A stretch of DNA of 61,358 nucleotides from Candidatus Methanoperedens sp. (GCA_012026795.1 VEPM01000024.1:1-61358); one strand, 5' to 3'; shown: positions 1-8,868, counted from the first letter of the stretch. Translations and numbers: made by a program. Notes: generated by a model not told the origin, from the letters alone.

Positions 1-30
1 GAAGCATTTATTCCGAATATAGCAGAATAA
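1..30 (+). CDS. possible 3' end of a gene cut by the window edge
   Basis: Frame 1 is open from the window edge and reads EAFIPNIAE before a TAA at 28-30. The next gene starts 33 nt later on the same strand. This could be the C-terminus of an upstream gene, but ten codons are too few to show coding character. No function can be inferred. Confidence 0.25.
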   Translation, partial: EAFIPNIAE

Positions 31-63
31 AAAATGAACTCAATTTTTTAGGATGAACGGAAT

Positions 64-645
64 ATGTTATGGGATAATTTGGGGGGTCTGAATAGTCACA
101 AAATGAAGATAAAAAACACAGGAATACTTTACCTGGTTGCAGCCACTATACTAATATCATTGCTAGCCGAGGCTGAAATAATAGAGATAGCCTGGAACAG
201 TATTCTGATACGCCCGCTTGGGGTTGAGATAAGTTTGCTCTGGCTGAACGTTTCCGGGATCGCAGCAGGTATATACCTGTTAATTCTGACAAAAAAATAT
301 TTAGATGCCAGAATGTCAGAAGCTAAAGATACTGAAGAAACGTACACTGGAATAATAATTTTAGTTGTATCTTTAATTCTTTTGTCCTTGATGATGAAGT
401 CTAGTACATCCGACCTTGCGATAATAATGTTTTTAGCGCTTATACTGCCTGCACTTCTGATAATTATGGATTACTGGTCCAGTGGATTGCAATGGGCACG
501 TGAAATGACTGAACAGTATGTCAAACAATCCACTGCAAGAGAAGAAGAAATAGCGGCTAAGATAGAGCAGTTGAATGAGTTAGCAAGAAAGATGGAAAAC
601 AAGGCAGAAAAAGTAGAGTGGATAGTCCGAAAAGTTTCGGATTAA
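64..645 (+). CDS. four-helix membrane protein with C-terminal coiled coil
   Basis: I do not recognise a family. The 193-residue product has four hydrophobic stretches (about residues 20-40, 57-76, 95-113 and 118-137). A charged, heptad-like tail from about 150 is rich in Glu, Lys and Leu and probably forms a cytoplasmic coiled coil. The ATG at 64 has an AGGATG Shine-Dalgarno-like stretch at 50-55. An internal ATG at 103, behind GGGGGG at 81-86, is the alternative start. The motif IYLL-x5-Y-x2-ARM after helix 2 recurs in the next gene (660-947), so the two proteins appear distantly paralogous. They are 14 nt apart and probably co-transcribed. A scaffold or membrane-stress role is possible but unsupported. 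Confidence 0.7.
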   Translation: MLWDNLGGLNSHKMKIKNTGILYLVAATILISLLAEAEIIEIAWNSILIRPLGVEISLLWLNVSGIAAGIYLLILTKKYLDARMSEAKDTEETYTGIIILVVSLILLSLMMKSSTSDLAIIMFLALILPALLIIMDYWSSGLQWAREMTEQYVKQSTAREEEIAAKIEQLNELARKMENKAEKVEWIVRKVSD

Positions 646-659
646 AGGAGGAATTCAAA

Positions 660-947
660 ATGAAAATCAGCAGCATTGAAACAGTAACAACAACTGTAAT
701 TCTTATTCTTGCATTCGTATTATTAAGTGCCCTTGGAGTTTATCCACCAATAGCGACGGTTTTTGCAATTATAATTACACTTGGCATATACCTGCTAACC
801 ATAATCGCCAAAAGCTATATGAGTGCAAGGATGCAAAAAACAAAAATATTTGCAGATCTGGATGCCAGAATAGACAATTTAAAAGAATACATGGATAAGA
901 TTGAGAGCAGGATCGATGAAATAGACCGCATGCTCGAAAAGGTTTAG
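660..947 (+). CDS. small two-helix membrane protein with coiled-coil tail
   Basis: The ATG at 660 is preceded by a strong AAAGGAGG at 645-652, so I prefer it over an in-frame ATG at 618 that overlaps the upstream gene. The 95-residue product has two adjacent hydrophobic helices (about residues 8-24 and 28-45) and then an acidic/basic coiled-coil tail ending IDEIDRMLEKV. The helix-2 boundary KSYMSARMQ resembles KKYLDARMS of the upstream protein, which marks a small paralogous pair. Function unknown. Confidence 0.7.
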   Translation: MKISSIETVTTTVILILAFVLLSALGVYPPIATVFAIIITLGIYLLTIIAKSYMSARMQKTKIFADLDARIDNLKEYMDKIESRIDEIDRMLEKV

Positions 948-957
948 GATTATAGCT

Positions 958-1083
958 ATGAGATGGGTTTTTGAAAGAAGCGTTCTTGAAAATAAGTCCC
1001 ATGCAGCTATTTATAGATATATAAAAAGAAAATCCAGTAACACATGCTCAAAATGCAAAGGTCTAAAAATTAAAGGAGGATAA
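958..1083 (+). CDS. possible 41-aa ORF with a CxxC pair
   Basis: An ATG at 958, 8 nt past the previous stop, opens a 41-codon frame ending at 1083. It is basic and contains TCSKCKG, a CxxC pair that could bind a metal. There is no clear ribosome binding site in front, and its 3' end overlaps an AAAGGAGGA stretch that looks like the ribosome binding site of something downstream. It may be a real small protein or chance. Confidence 0.2.
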   Translation: MRWVFERSVLENKSHAAIYRYIKRKSSNTCSKCKGLKIKGG

Positions 1084-1090
1084 GAATAAA

Positions 1091-1132
1091 GTTGATAAAA
1101 TCAATGTAATACTGGAAAAGGTTTCGGAATAG
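1091..1132 (+). pseudogene. remnant of a third coiled-coil membrane protein
   Basis: Behind an AAAGGAGGA at 1072-1080 lies a start-less frame reading VDKINVILEKVSE and then TAG. This matches the C-terminal ends of the two upstream membrane proteins (IDRMLEKV and VEWIVRKVSD). It looks like the tail of a third paralogue that lost its membrane part by deletion. The evidence is only 13 residues. Confidence 0.3.
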
Positions 1133-1235
1133 TGTGTTTATAGTCTTTCAGCAATCCATTATGAAATGGATTTCATGGTAATTGCAGGCAACTTATTTTG
1201 GTTCTTTCATCCTTTGGTTCAATGAGGTGACTTAT

Positions 1236-2129
1236 ATGAATGATGAATTAAATGATGAAGAAATTAGAGGAGAAAAGATGCCGACAGGTAAGAGACTGGT
1301 ATTCGCAATACTCGGCGCTGTACTTGCAGGAGCAGTGATTGCAGGAATATACTACTATGAAAATACGTACAAATTCAGGCAGTATAGTATTGATTTAGAT
1401 TCTGATTTGGGAAAGTTTGTTACAAAAATAGCACAAGATACTTTAGTAAGTGAAGGATACGATTTGGACAGCTTTATTCTTCGTTTCATCAAAGCTCAGA
1501 ACATTGGTAATGATACTCTAAGGCTGGGAGTTATTTTTTCAGAAAGCGATGTTTACAAGAATATAACCCTGATCACTAATCATCCAATTAAGAACGGAGA
1601 GAGTAGCGTTTTATTTTATGCATTTATACAGCCTGCTGAAAATGAAAAGGGGCCATGGAAACCTGGAATTGTAACGGTGACATGGCCTTTACAATACTAT
1701 ACAATAACCAAGCAGGATTCTATGATCGACGCCTCATTGAATGGGTTTAAGATGATACAAATTATGAACCCTACTGTTGTTGAGATGAGTGTTGAGCAGA
1801 ACATGGAGCAAACAGACAAAATCAATGAGTTTAAAGATCAAAACAAATTTAGTGGTAACAAGCTCTCTTATGATGATAATATTCTTATATTGTATAGCAC
1901 AGACCTCGATGGCATAATAAAGAACAGCAAATCCATTGAAATTATCATAGATATTGAAGGTAATAACGCAAAAATAGTCGGAATCACAAAACGTGGATTT
2001 GAAAATGAAAATGAAAGAAAAACTGTAATAGACAAGACCATTGAGAAAAAAATCGTAATAGATAAAACTGTTGAAGAGATCGAATGGTACAACAATCCAG
2101 AAATAGTGCCCATTAAACCAGAAAATTAA
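1236..2129 (+). CDS. single-pass membrane protein with large extracytoplasmic domain
   Basis: I chose the ATG at 1236 because GAGGTGA lies at 1224-1230; an upstream in-frame ATG at 1182 has no such site. The 297-residue product has a short charged N-terminus, one hydrophobic anchor (about residues 18-42, rich in Ala/Gly/Ile) and a soluble domain with alternating beta-like segments. Near the C-terminus a short run is repeated (RKTVIDKTIEKKIVIDKTVEE). No cysteine or haem motif and no known family are evident. It is 14 nt from the winged-helix membrane protein downstream, so the two probably form an operon. Confidence 0.7.
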   Translation: MNDELNDEEIRGEKMPTGKRLVFAILGAVLAGAVIAGIYYYENTYKFRQYSIDLDSDLGKFVTKIAQDTLVSEGYDLDSFILRFIKAQNIGNDTLRLGVIFSESDVYKNITLITNHPIKNGESSVLFYAFIQPAENEKGPWKPGIVTVTWPLQYYTITKQDSMIDASLNGFKMIQIMNPTVVEMSVEQNMEQTDKINEFKDQNKFSGNKLSYDDNILILYSTDLDGIIKNSKSIEIIIDIEGNNAKIVGITKRGFENENERKTVIDKTIEKKIVIDKTVEEIEWYNNPEIVPIKPEN

Positions 2130-2143
2130 CAGGACTGACCTTC

Positions 2144-2656
2144 ATGGAGATGAAAAAACAAAACCGGAAGTTTGTTGCAGCAATTATCATACTGGTTTTA
2201 GCAAGTTTCGTTCTAACAAACAAGCTTCTCGGAAACAGCCCTGGACTAAATCTTGTGATGAATGGAAGTACCGTGGTCATTGAGAGACCTGAAAAACTTT
2301 TTACGTACCCAGACCTGCTACTGAGTACGTTTAGCTCTTTTGTTTTGGGCACAACAATCATGTACCTGTTAGCAGGCAGATGGAGGGGATATTCAGAATC
2401 GATATCATCAGAATCAAAAGAGGTAGAAGAAAAAAAAAGTGAAAAGTGGCGAGTGGTTCTTGATGCCCTTAAAGAGGATGAATACAAAGTCTACAAAGAA
2501 ATACTTGATGCAGGCGGTGAAATGCTCCAGAAAGACCTGGTAGCCCTATCTTGTTTTAATGGACCAAAGGTGACCCGCATTCTTGATAACCTTGAAAAAA
2601 GAAATTGTATTGAGCGTAAGAGCTATGGCATGACAAACCTGGTGAGGTTGAAATAA
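2144..2656 (+). CDS. membrane-anchored winged helix-turn-helix regulator
   Basis: The 170-residue product has two hydrophobic segments (about residues 10-27 and 61-78) flanking a short external loop. A linker follows, then a C-terminal winged helix (about residues 103-170) with LKEDEYKVYKEIL, a recognition helix around FNGPKVTRILDNL and a wing at KRNCIERKSYG. This layout, anchor plus MarR/TrmB-like winged helix, is common in Methanosarcinales regulators. It probably binds DNA while membrane-bound and may respond to the extracytoplasmic domain of the upstream gene. Target genes are unknown. Confidence 0.75.
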   Translation: MEMKKQNRKFVAAIIILVLASFVLTNKLLGNSPGLNLVMNGSTVVIERPEKLFTYPDLLLSTFSSFVLGTTIMYLLAGRWRGYSESISSESKEVEEKKSEKWRVVLDALKEDEYKVYKEILDAGGEMLQKDLVALSCFNGPKVTRILDNLEKRNCIERKSYGMTNLVRLK

Positions 2657-2772
2657 AATATTTGTAGAGAATCCACAGAAAATATATACGCTCCTTTATC
2701 ATTTAAGAGATTATTTGATGGTAAATCGATGAATATTTACATCGCTGGAATTAATGCCGGAGAAGAGTTCTG

Positions 2773-2844
2773 GTGATAATTTTTACAGGGATTATCGGGG
2801 CGCTGATATATTATTTCCTTATTAAAGAAAGGGGTAACCATTAA
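2773..2844 (+). CDS. possible 23-aa membrane peptide
   Basis: In the gap between the winged-helix gene and the minus-strand leuC-like gene, a GTG at 2773 opens a 23-codon frame reading as one hydrophobic helix (IIFTGIIGALIYYFLIKERG). GGAGAAGAG lies just upstream at 2759-2767. It may be a small membrane protein or the tail of a decayed gene. Nothing else is evident in 2657-2856. Confidence 0.25.
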   Translation: MIIFTGIIGALIYYFLIKERGNH

Positions 2845-2856
2845 TGATACCAGGTA

Positions 2857-4116
2857 TTATTGATTCTCATCTGAAACAACGTCCCTCGGATCAGCAATCT
2901 CCCCTTTCAGCGCGCTTGCAGCCGCAGTCTCTGGCGAAGAGAGGTATATCAGCCCTCCAGCCCCCATCCTGCCCTTGAAATTGCGGTTGGACGTGGAGAG
3001 GCATGTTTCGCCCTCGCATATTACACCCATATGGGCGCCAAGGCAAGGACCGCATCCGGGCGGCGCAATAATGGCTCCGGCTTTAAGAAGAGTAGAAATA
3101 ATACCGGATTCCGTTGCTTTTATCAGGACAGAGCGCGAAGCAGGAAGCACAATTGTCCTGACTTTTACCTTTTTGCCTGAAAGGATCTTTGCCACAACTT
3201 CCAGGTCTTCAAATCTTCCGTTCGTACATGAGCCTATGAAAACCTGGTCAAGAGGCGTGCCAAGAAGTGTTCCGACCCCTGATACATTATCAACCTCGTG
3301 CGGTTTTGCAATTTGCGGTTCAATGTCTGCTGCATTAAAATTATATTCCTCACAATATTTAGCATCCTTATCGGCATAAACAGGCTCGAATTTATCACGC
3401 GCCCGTCCTTTAAGATATTCGAGGGTTTTAGCATCAGCAGGAATGATGCCTGCTTTTGCCCCCATCTCTATTGACATATTGCAAAGGGTCATACGCTCGG
3501 CCATTGATAATTCACTGATGGCACTGCCGTAATATTCTATAGCTTTATAATTAGCCCCATCTGCACCTACATTCTTGATTATGAAAAGTGTCATGTCCTT
3601 TGCTGACACGCCTTTTGCGAGTTTCCCTTCCACTGTGATCTTTATTGTTTGCGGGACGCGAAGCCACAATTTGCCGCTTGCGAAGATCTCAGCCATATCA
3701 GTTGCACCGACCCCTGTGGCAAAAGCCCCGAAGGCTCCGTAAGTGCATGAATGTGAATCCGCCCCGATTATAAGTTTTCCGGGCATGGCAAAACCCTGCT
3801 CAGGCAAGACCTGGTGACAGATGCCTTCGCCTACATCGAAGAAATTTATGATCCCCTGCTCTTTTATCCATTGCCTGGTGCTTTTGTGAAGTTTTGCAGC
3901 AGTTTCGTTATTGGCCGGAACTATGTGGTCAAATGGTATGATTATCCTGTCCGGGTCCCATACTTTCTTCACACCCATTTCCTTGAAGGATTTCACAGCC
4001 AGGATGCTTGTCCCGTCATGAGCCATCGCATAATCTACTTTTGCTAAAACAAAATCACCGGCATTTGCGGGCTTACCCGAAGCACGGGAAAGTATCTTTT
4101 CACTTATAGTAGGCAT
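2857..4116 (-). CDS. 3-isopropylmalate / homoaconitate hydro-lyase large subunit
   Basis: An aconitase-superfamily large subunit of about 419 residues, the usual archaeal LeuC/HacA length. The [4Fe-4S] cluster ligands are visible in [11 protein letters not shown] (around residue 297) and [10 protein letters not shown] (around 358). Substrate-loop signatures AMAHDGTS and [13 protein letters not shown] are near the N-terminus. It dehydrates and rehydrates isopropylmalate in leucine synthesis, or homocitrate-type acids for coenzyme B in methanogen relatives. The large subunit alone does not tell these apart, and the small subunit is not in the window. I chose the ATG at 4116; a TTG seven codons upstream (4137) is also in frame. 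No clear ribosome binding site precedes either, so the message may be leaderless. Confidence 0.9.
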   Translation of the reverse strand: MPTISEKILSRASGKPANAGDFVLAKVDYAMAHDGTSILAVKSFKEMGVKKVWDPDRIIIPFDHIVPANNETAAKLHKSTRQWIKEQGIINFFDVGEGICHQVLPEQGFAMPGKLIIGADSHSCTYGAFGAFATGVGATDMAEIFASGKLWLRVPQTIKITVEGKLAKGVSAKDMTLFIIKNVGADGANYKAIEYYGSAISELSMAERMTLCNMSIEMGAKAGIIPADAKTLEYLKGRARDKFEPVYADKDAKYCEEYNFNAADIEPQIAKPHEVDNVSGVGTLLGTPLDQVFIGSCTNGRFEDLEVVAKILSGKKVKVRTIVLPASRSVLIKATESGIISTLLKAGAIIAPPGCGPCLGAHMGVICEGETCLSTSNRNFKGRMGAGGLIYLSSPETAAASALKGEIADPRDVVSDENQ

Positions 4117-4167
4117 TTCTGGATTATAGGATTCCAAGAAATAAATAAGTAATTGCCAGGATTATAC

Positions 4168-5646
4168 TTATTTTAAATATTCCCCATTTAACCATCTGGT
4201 ACCAGTAAGGATTGCCAGTTCCCTGTTCATTGAAACAAGATCATTGCTATCAAGCTCGTTGACATCATCTTTTCCCACGATCCTGGTCAGGTTAGCTATT
4301 TCCCTGGTACATACATTAATAAAATTGGATAGTTTTCCAACACTTTTTTCAATATTTACCCGCTTTACAAGTACCGGATTTGTGGTGGTCACACCTGTCG
4401 GGCACAGGCCGGTATAACAGATCCTGTACTGCTCACAATTGATAGCGATCAATGCAGATGTGCCTATGTAAACAGCATCCGCACCAAGCGCAAGGCATCT
4501 GGCAAAATCAGCAGAAGTGCGTAAGCCTCCTCCTGCGATGAGAGAAATATTATCTTTGACACCGAGGTCAGAAAGTAATTTAAAAGCACGTGGCAGGGCT
4601 GCAAAAATCGGAATTCCAACGTTTTCCCTCACATAAAGATCCGTGGCCCCTGTACCTCCGCCAAAACCATCAAGTGCAATAAAATCAACCCCGGCATCAA
4701 CCAGGGCCCGGATATCTTTTTCGATATTGCCGCATCCCAGTTTTGCACCGACGGGAATACCGCCTGTGAGATCACGCAGCCAGGAAACTTTTTCTTTAAG
4801 TTCCTGCACTGTGGTTATGTCGGTATGGTGTGCAGGTGAATATGCAGCTTCACCGATCTTTAAGCCTCTCATCCCCGCAATCTCAGGAGTGACTTTACTT
4901 GCAGGCAGATAACTCCCTTTACCCGGATATGCTCCTTCCCCAAACCTGATCTCTATAGCAGCGGCATGCTTCAACATGTCTTCATTAATGCCGAACCGGC
5001 CTGTAGCATACTGGGCAATAAGATAATCACGGGCGATACTGAGTTCATCATCCAGAATCCCGCCTTCGCCTGAGTTGAAGCCAATCTTTAACCTTGAAGC
5101 TGCCTGCGCGATTACCAGCCTGACATTCTTTGAAACTGCTCCGAAACTCATCCCTGAGATCAGAAGGGGGGATGAAACTTTTAACGGGTTTTTCGCATCA
5201 GGCCCGATGCAAACTTCAGTGTTTACGTCATCATCCATATTTAAAGGGATCTTTTCCACCTGCGCGGGAATAAAATGCAGTTCATCAAGAGAGAATGGGA
5301 GTTTTTTCAATGATCCCATTGCGGCTACTGTGCTTTCTCCCCTTGCTGCCATATCTTTAATTCCCACTACTGTCCGGTAAAAGGAATCATCTTCAGAAGA
5401 CCTTTTCCTGCGCATCAAAGTATTGCTTTCCCCGGCTTCTTCTTTATCACAAAAATACAACCCTTCCAGCTTGTATTCATAATAAACAGGGCAATTTACA
5501 CAATTGCATCCTCTGATGCTGATCTCGCAGGCACTATTACCCCTGCCGCAGTAAAGAATCTCCCCTTTGCAGTCGTGAGGATAACTCGGGCAATCCGGGC
5601 AAATGCATTTCATCCTGTTATCTTCAGTATCCTGAACTATCATCAT
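4168..5646 (-). CDS. DUF2769 / glutamate-synthase-domain iron-sulfur flavoprotein
   Basis: About 492 residues. The N-terminal 65 or so residues are cysteine-rich (CICPDCPS, CGRG, GCNCVNCP), as in archaeal DUF2769 domains. The rest is a glutamate synthase FMN/[3Fe-4S] domain with GGGTGATDLY, IAGGGLRTSADFARCLALGADAV and the C-x5-C-x4-C cluster motif CEQYRICYTGLC. GltB proteins make glutamate from 2-oxoglutarate and ammonia at this domain. Stand-alone archaeal versions lack the glutaminase part, so the amino or electron donor here is uncertain. It lies downstream of nothing obvious on its strand; the leuC-like gene follows 51 nt after its stop. The start could be M1 or the ATG at residue 12. Confidence 0.85.
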   Translation of the reverse strand: MMIVQDTEDNRMKCICPDCPSYPHDCKGEILYCGRGNSACEISIRGCNCVNCPVYYEYKLEGLYFCDKEEAGESNTLMRRKRSSEDDSFYRTVVGIKDMAARGESTVAAMGSLKKLPFSLDELHFIPAQVEKIPLNMDDDVNTEVCIGPDAKNPLKVSSPLLISGMSFGAVSKNVRLVIAQAASRLKIGFNSGEGGILDDELSIARDYLIAQYATGRFGINEDMLKHAAAIEIRFGEGAYPGKGSYLPASKVTPEIAGMRGLKIGEAAYSPAHHTDITTVQELKEKVSWLRDLTGGIPVGAKLGCGNIEKDIRALVDAGVDFIALDGFGGGTGATDLYVRENVGIPIFAALPRAFKLLSDLGVKDNISLIAGGGLRTSADFARCLALGADAVYIGTSALIAINCEQYRICYTGLCPTGVTTTNPVLVKRVNIEKSVGKLSNFINVCTREIANLTRIVGKDDVNELDSNDLVSMNRELAILTGTRWLNGEYLK

Positions 5647-5766
5647 AATTGCCTCGCCTTCTCATTTTTACACAAAAAATGGAACTTTCGGATCGGTTGC
5701 TTATTTCATAACCCCCCATATTTTAATACAATCTAAAGATTAAAAAGGCTTTCCATCCCTTAGAAA

Positions 5767-5778
5767 AGATATTTATAC
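5767..5778 (+). promoter_or_regulatory. TATA-type promoter for the oxidase operon
   Basis: The sequence GATATTTATACA, preceded by a purine-rich stretch (AGAAAA), fits an archaeal BRE/TATA element. Transcription would start near 5795-5805, about 65 nt ahead of the ribosome binding site at 5865. The gap 5647-5880 otherwise shows only AT-rich sequence shared with the divergent minus-strand gene. Confidence 0.4.
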
Positions 5779-5864
5779 ACAACAGTCCAATTTTAAAGAA
5801 AAGAGTACAATCTCTGTATTTCATTCAAAAACCAGGCAGGATAACAATAGTTACCTGTAGCAGT

Positions 5865-5882
5865 GAAGGGGGAAATTATATA
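5865..5882 (+). promoter_or_regulatory. ribosome binding site with probable ATA start of the oxidase
   Basis: GAAGGGGG (5865-5872) lies 7 nt before an ATA codon at 5880-5882 that is in frame with the oxidase gene. No ATG, GTG or TTG occurs in this frame between here and the TTG at 5970, and the frame is open through the gap. The 30 codons from 5880 encode a hydrophilic leader (ADISDHYSPQERKFKDGDG) of the length that CcoN proteins carry before helix 1. Initiation at ATA is therefore likely, although rare. Confidence 0.4.
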
Positions 5883-5969
5883 ACAGCAGATATATCGGAT
5901 CATTACAGCCCTCAGGAAAGAAAATTTAAAGACGGCGACGGAGCTGTAAAATTATGGTTCTTAGGTTCT

Positions 5970-8690
5970 TTGGTATGGTTCCCCATATTTGCCACGTTCG
6001 GGTTCATTCTTGCAATAAAATTCTTCCAGCCGTACTTTTTGAGTGATGCAGTCTATCTAACCTTTGGCAGGATTAGACCCTCCCATGTAAACGGTGTACT
6101 TTTCGGGTTTGTTTCTTCAGGTTTAATAGGAGGTATGTTCTGGGCGATTCCGAGGCTGGTAAACACACCGATCTTCAGTGCCAGGCTGGCAAAAATGGCA
6201 GCAATAATGTGGAATGGTACACTGGTCGGCGGAATACTGCTTATCCTCTTTTTCGGGCAAACCCAGGGCAGAGAATATGCTGAGCTTCCCTGGATTGCTG
6301 ATGTTTTTATTATGCTCACTCTTCTTCTGATACTTTATAATATCTTAGCTACACTCAGCAGGAGGGTTGAGAAGAAGCTCTATGTTTCCACATGGTATTA
6401 CACAGGTACTTTTCTATGGTTCCCAATCCTTTATTTCATCGGCAATGTGATGTGGAGACCTTCAACAGGCGCTATTACCGGCATTACCGATTCCATATTC
6501 AACTGGTACTATGGTCATAACGTTCTGGGGTTGTGGTTCACGACATTAGGAATAGCAACATGGTACTATGCTATCCCGCGTATGATAAACCGTCCTCTCT
6601 ACAGCCACCTGCTTTCACTGATAAGTTTCTTCACCATAGCTTTTTTCTATACAGGCGTTGGCGGTCATCACCTTTTGCAGACCCCCATACCCGAGTGGCT
6701 CAAAACAATAGCGGTCACAACAAGCGTCTTGATGCTGGTTCCTGTTCTGACCTTTATAGTAAACATAGGCCTTACCCTTCGCGGCTCCTGGAGCATGTTC
6801 ATCGAGAATATCCCGTTCAGGTTCATTGTAGCTGGTTTTCTCATGTATTTCCTTACCTCTCTCCAGGGAAGCCTGCAGGCATTGAGAAGCACAAATATGT
6901 ACCTGCACTTCTCCCAGTGGACAGTCGGTCATGCGCATCTGGCGATCCTGGGTGGTTTTGGGTTTCTTGCAGTTGGTATAATATACTGGCTGGTTCCCAA
7001 GCTTACAGGCATTAAAATTTACAGCCAGAGGCTCATGAGCATAAGCTGGTGGCTCGCGTTTGTTGCATTTAACATATTTTTCTGGGCTATGACCATTGCA
7101 GGGCTTGTTGCAAACTCTGCCTGGTGGCAGAACATGCACATACAATCTGTTCTTCTGCTTCTCCAGCCATGGTATATACTCCGGGCTATGGGCGGCGGGA
7201 TGATAGTGGTGGCCGCATATATTTTCGCTTTTAACGTCCTTATGACCTTCTATACAGCCCGTGAAAATATCGCCAGCAAGCCTCATGTGGAGAAAGAACA
7301 CCTTAAAGTCACCGCGGTTAATAGTTCAAAGCAGCATTCCAGCCTCCAGAGAAAGTCCCAGCATACCATCAACGTACCGATCATAGTAATTGGAGCTCTC
7401 AGTCTTTTTACCCTGATGACCTTCATGGTCGTAGCAATGCCTTATATGGCTGTATCGCCAGGGCCCAGCAACATATCCCATCCCTATACCATGCAGGAAG
7501 AGAAAGGAAGGGTTTTATATAAAAGCCTGGGATGTTTTTACTGCCATTCCCAGTTTGTAAGACCCCAGGACTGGGCTATTGGCAGGATTTCAGAAAAGGG
7601 CGACTACTATTATGACTCTCCTCATTTATTAGGCACCGAGCGAACAGGTCCTGATCTTGCCCAGATCGGAGGTATGAGACCGACTCAGTGGCATATAATC
7701 CATGATAAAGACCCAAGGAATACCAGCCCCCGTTCGATTATGCCCAAATTTGAGTTCTTATCCGAAGATGAACTCAATTCCCTGGTTGCCTATATTCAAA
7801 GGCTGGGGGGAGAAGACCTGGAACCTGCGAATTTCCATCCCGCAGTCCCATATGAGTATTCGGATAAGAAACAGCCTTATGCTCCTGTTATGAAGGAGGT
7901 GGTAAAGTATTATGATGCTGAGAATGGTACATATAATGGAAGTGAGAGTACAGGGCTTGAATTTGGGTCGGTTTTTGATGATGGCAAAATAATTTTTACG
8001 CAGAAATGTCTTCCCTGCCACGGGGGGTCCGGGAACGCTCAGGGACCATATGCCAGACACGTCATAACCCAGCCAGCCAACCTTCATGAAAGGATCAGAA
8101 CCTATCTGCCTGAACCAGGTGATGCTTACCATTTCTGGCGGGTGAGCGAAGGAGTTCCGGGAACAGCTATGCCTCCATGGAAGCTTTCTATGAATGAGAC
8201 AGATAGATGGAAAGTTGCTCTTTTTGAGATGAGCTTCGCTACAGGTGCAACAAGGACTATAAGTGGCGACTTTTCTGATAACGAAGCAATGCGGTTTGTC
8301 AATGAAACGAATTTTTCTCCACCCATATCAGGCACCTGGGAGCAGTTTGAGTCAGGAAAAAAATTATTTGCGCTTTACTGCGAACAGTGTCATGGGAAAG
8401 AAGGACAGGGCGATGGAGTAGCCTCTGTCCTGAGCAAAGAAGGATATATTTCACCTGTGCCTGCTAATTTTACTGAGACCGGGGGTGATTTTGAACATTA
8501 CGGGCAATATGTCTGGAAGATCAGGGAAGGGGTAGAAACTACAAATATGCCGCCATGGAAATATGTTTTAAGTGATGATGAGGTCTACAGGCTGATTTAT
8601 TATATCCAGAGCTTTTCAACTCCTGATGATTATAATACAAAGTGGATGCAGCTTTATGAAGATAAATATGCAAGAAATTTAAAGAGGTGA
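5970..8690 (+). CDS. ccoNO: fused cbb3-type cytochrome c oxidase (CcoN-CcoO-CcoP-like)
   Basis: From 5970 (TTG, the first standard start; translation probably begins at ATA 5880) the product has 906 residues. Residues 1-430 are CcoN, a 12-helix haem-copper subunit. It has low-spin haem His in RPSHVNG, CuB His in WYYGHNVLG and GGHHLLQ, and haem His in LHFSQWTVGHAH. A Tyr six residues before the HH pair matches the cross-linked Tyr of cbb3 oxidases, and NO-reductase Glu (HxWVE) is absent. A helix at about 470-490 leads into a CcoO-like domain with GCFYCHSQFVRP. Two further mono-haem c domains follow (CLPCHGG and CEQCHGK, each with a distal Met in MPPWK). It should reduce O2 to water with electrons from c-type haems. 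In the Glu position of helix 8 (FEG in cbb3) this protein has LQG. Confidence 0.9.
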   Translation: MVWFPIFATFGFILAIKFFQPYFLSDAVYLTFGRIRPSHVNGVLFGFVSSGLIGGMFWAIPRLVNTPIFSARLAKMAAIMWNGTLVGGILLILFFGQTQGREYAELPWIADVFIMLTLLLILYNILATLSRRVEKKLYVSTWYYTGTFLWFPILYFIGNVMWRPSTGAITGITDSIFNWYYGHNVLGLWFTTLGIATWYYAIPRMINRPLYSHLLSLISFFTIAFFYTGVGGHHLLQTPIPEWLKTIAVTTSVLMLVPVLTFIVNIGLTLRGSWSMFIENIPFRFIVAGFLMYFLTSLQGSLQALRSTNMYLHFSQWTVGHAHLAILGGFGFLAVGIIYWLVPKLTGIKIYSQRLMSISWWLAFVAFNIFFWAMTIAGLVANSAWWQNMHIQSVLLLLQPWYILRAMGGGMIVVAAYIFAFNVLMTFYTARENIASKPHVEKEHLKVTAVNSSKQHSSLQRKSQHTINVPIIVIGALSLFTLMTFMVVAMPYMAVSPGPSNISHPYTMQEEKGRVLYKSLGCFYCHSQFVRPQDWAIGRISEKGDYYYDSPHLLGTERTGPDLAQIGGMRPTQWHIIHDKDPRNTSPRSIMPKFEFLSEDELNSLVAYIQRLGGEDLEPANFHPAVPYEYSDKKQPYAPVMKEVVKYYDAENGTYNGSESTGLEFGSVFDDGKIIFTQKCLPCHGGSGNAQGPYARHVITQPANLHERIRTYLPEPGDAYHFWRVSEGVPGTAMPPWKLSMNETDRWKVALFEMSFATGATRTISGDFSDNEAMRFVNETNFSPPISGTWEQFESGKKLFALYCEQCHGKEGQGDGVASVLSKEGYISPVPANFTETGGDFEHYGQYVWKIREGVETTNMPPWKYVLSDDEVYRLIYYIQSFSTPDDYNTKWMQLYEDKYARNLKR

Positions 8691-8695
8691 AAATA

Positions 8696-8866
8696 ATGGA
8701 AGAGTACATGGTTGCCGAATTTATAATGACTTTTATTATATTCCTCATATTCCTGGGATTTTTAGTCTGGGGGATCAGAACAGGACAATTTACCGATGTT
8801 GAGGCTCCTAAATACAGAATATTCGAGGAACCCGAAGTATCTGAAAAAGAAGATAAGAAGGTTTAA
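8696..8866 (+). CDS. ccoS: CcoS-like oxidase assembly protein
   Basis: A 56-codon gene starting 5 nt after the oxidase stop; its ribosome binding site AGAGGTG overlaps that stop. It has one hydrophobic helix (about residues 7-26) followed by WGIRTGQFTDVEAPKYRIF. This matches the CcoS signature (W-A-x-R-S-G-Q-F-D-D-L-x-x-P-x-x-R-I) and ends in a charged tail. CcoS is needed for inserting cofactors into cbb3 oxidase. The gene is translationally coupled on both sides. The assembly genes ccoG, ccoH and ccoI are not in the window. Confidence 0.75.
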   Translation: MEEYMVAEFIMTFIIFLIFLGFLVWGIRTGQFTDVEAPKYRIFEEPEVSEKEDKKV

Positions 8867-8868
8867 AT

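Noticed and set aside
4116-4137. TTG start for the LeuC/HacA-like gene
   Set aside because: It adds seven residues not typical of the family and has no ribosome binding site; the ATG at 4116 gives the usual N-terminus MPTISEKIL.
6480-7010. Nitric oxide reductase instead of oxidase
   Set aside because: The Glu after the metal His (HxWVE) is missing, the motif is GHNVLG as in cbb3, and the Tyr six residues before the HH pair is present, as in oxygen reductases.
6533-7301. 160-aa plus and 228-aa minus ORFs within the oxidase gene
   Set aside because: They overlap the metal-binding core of CcoN in other frames and show Cys/His-rich random composition without a family signature.
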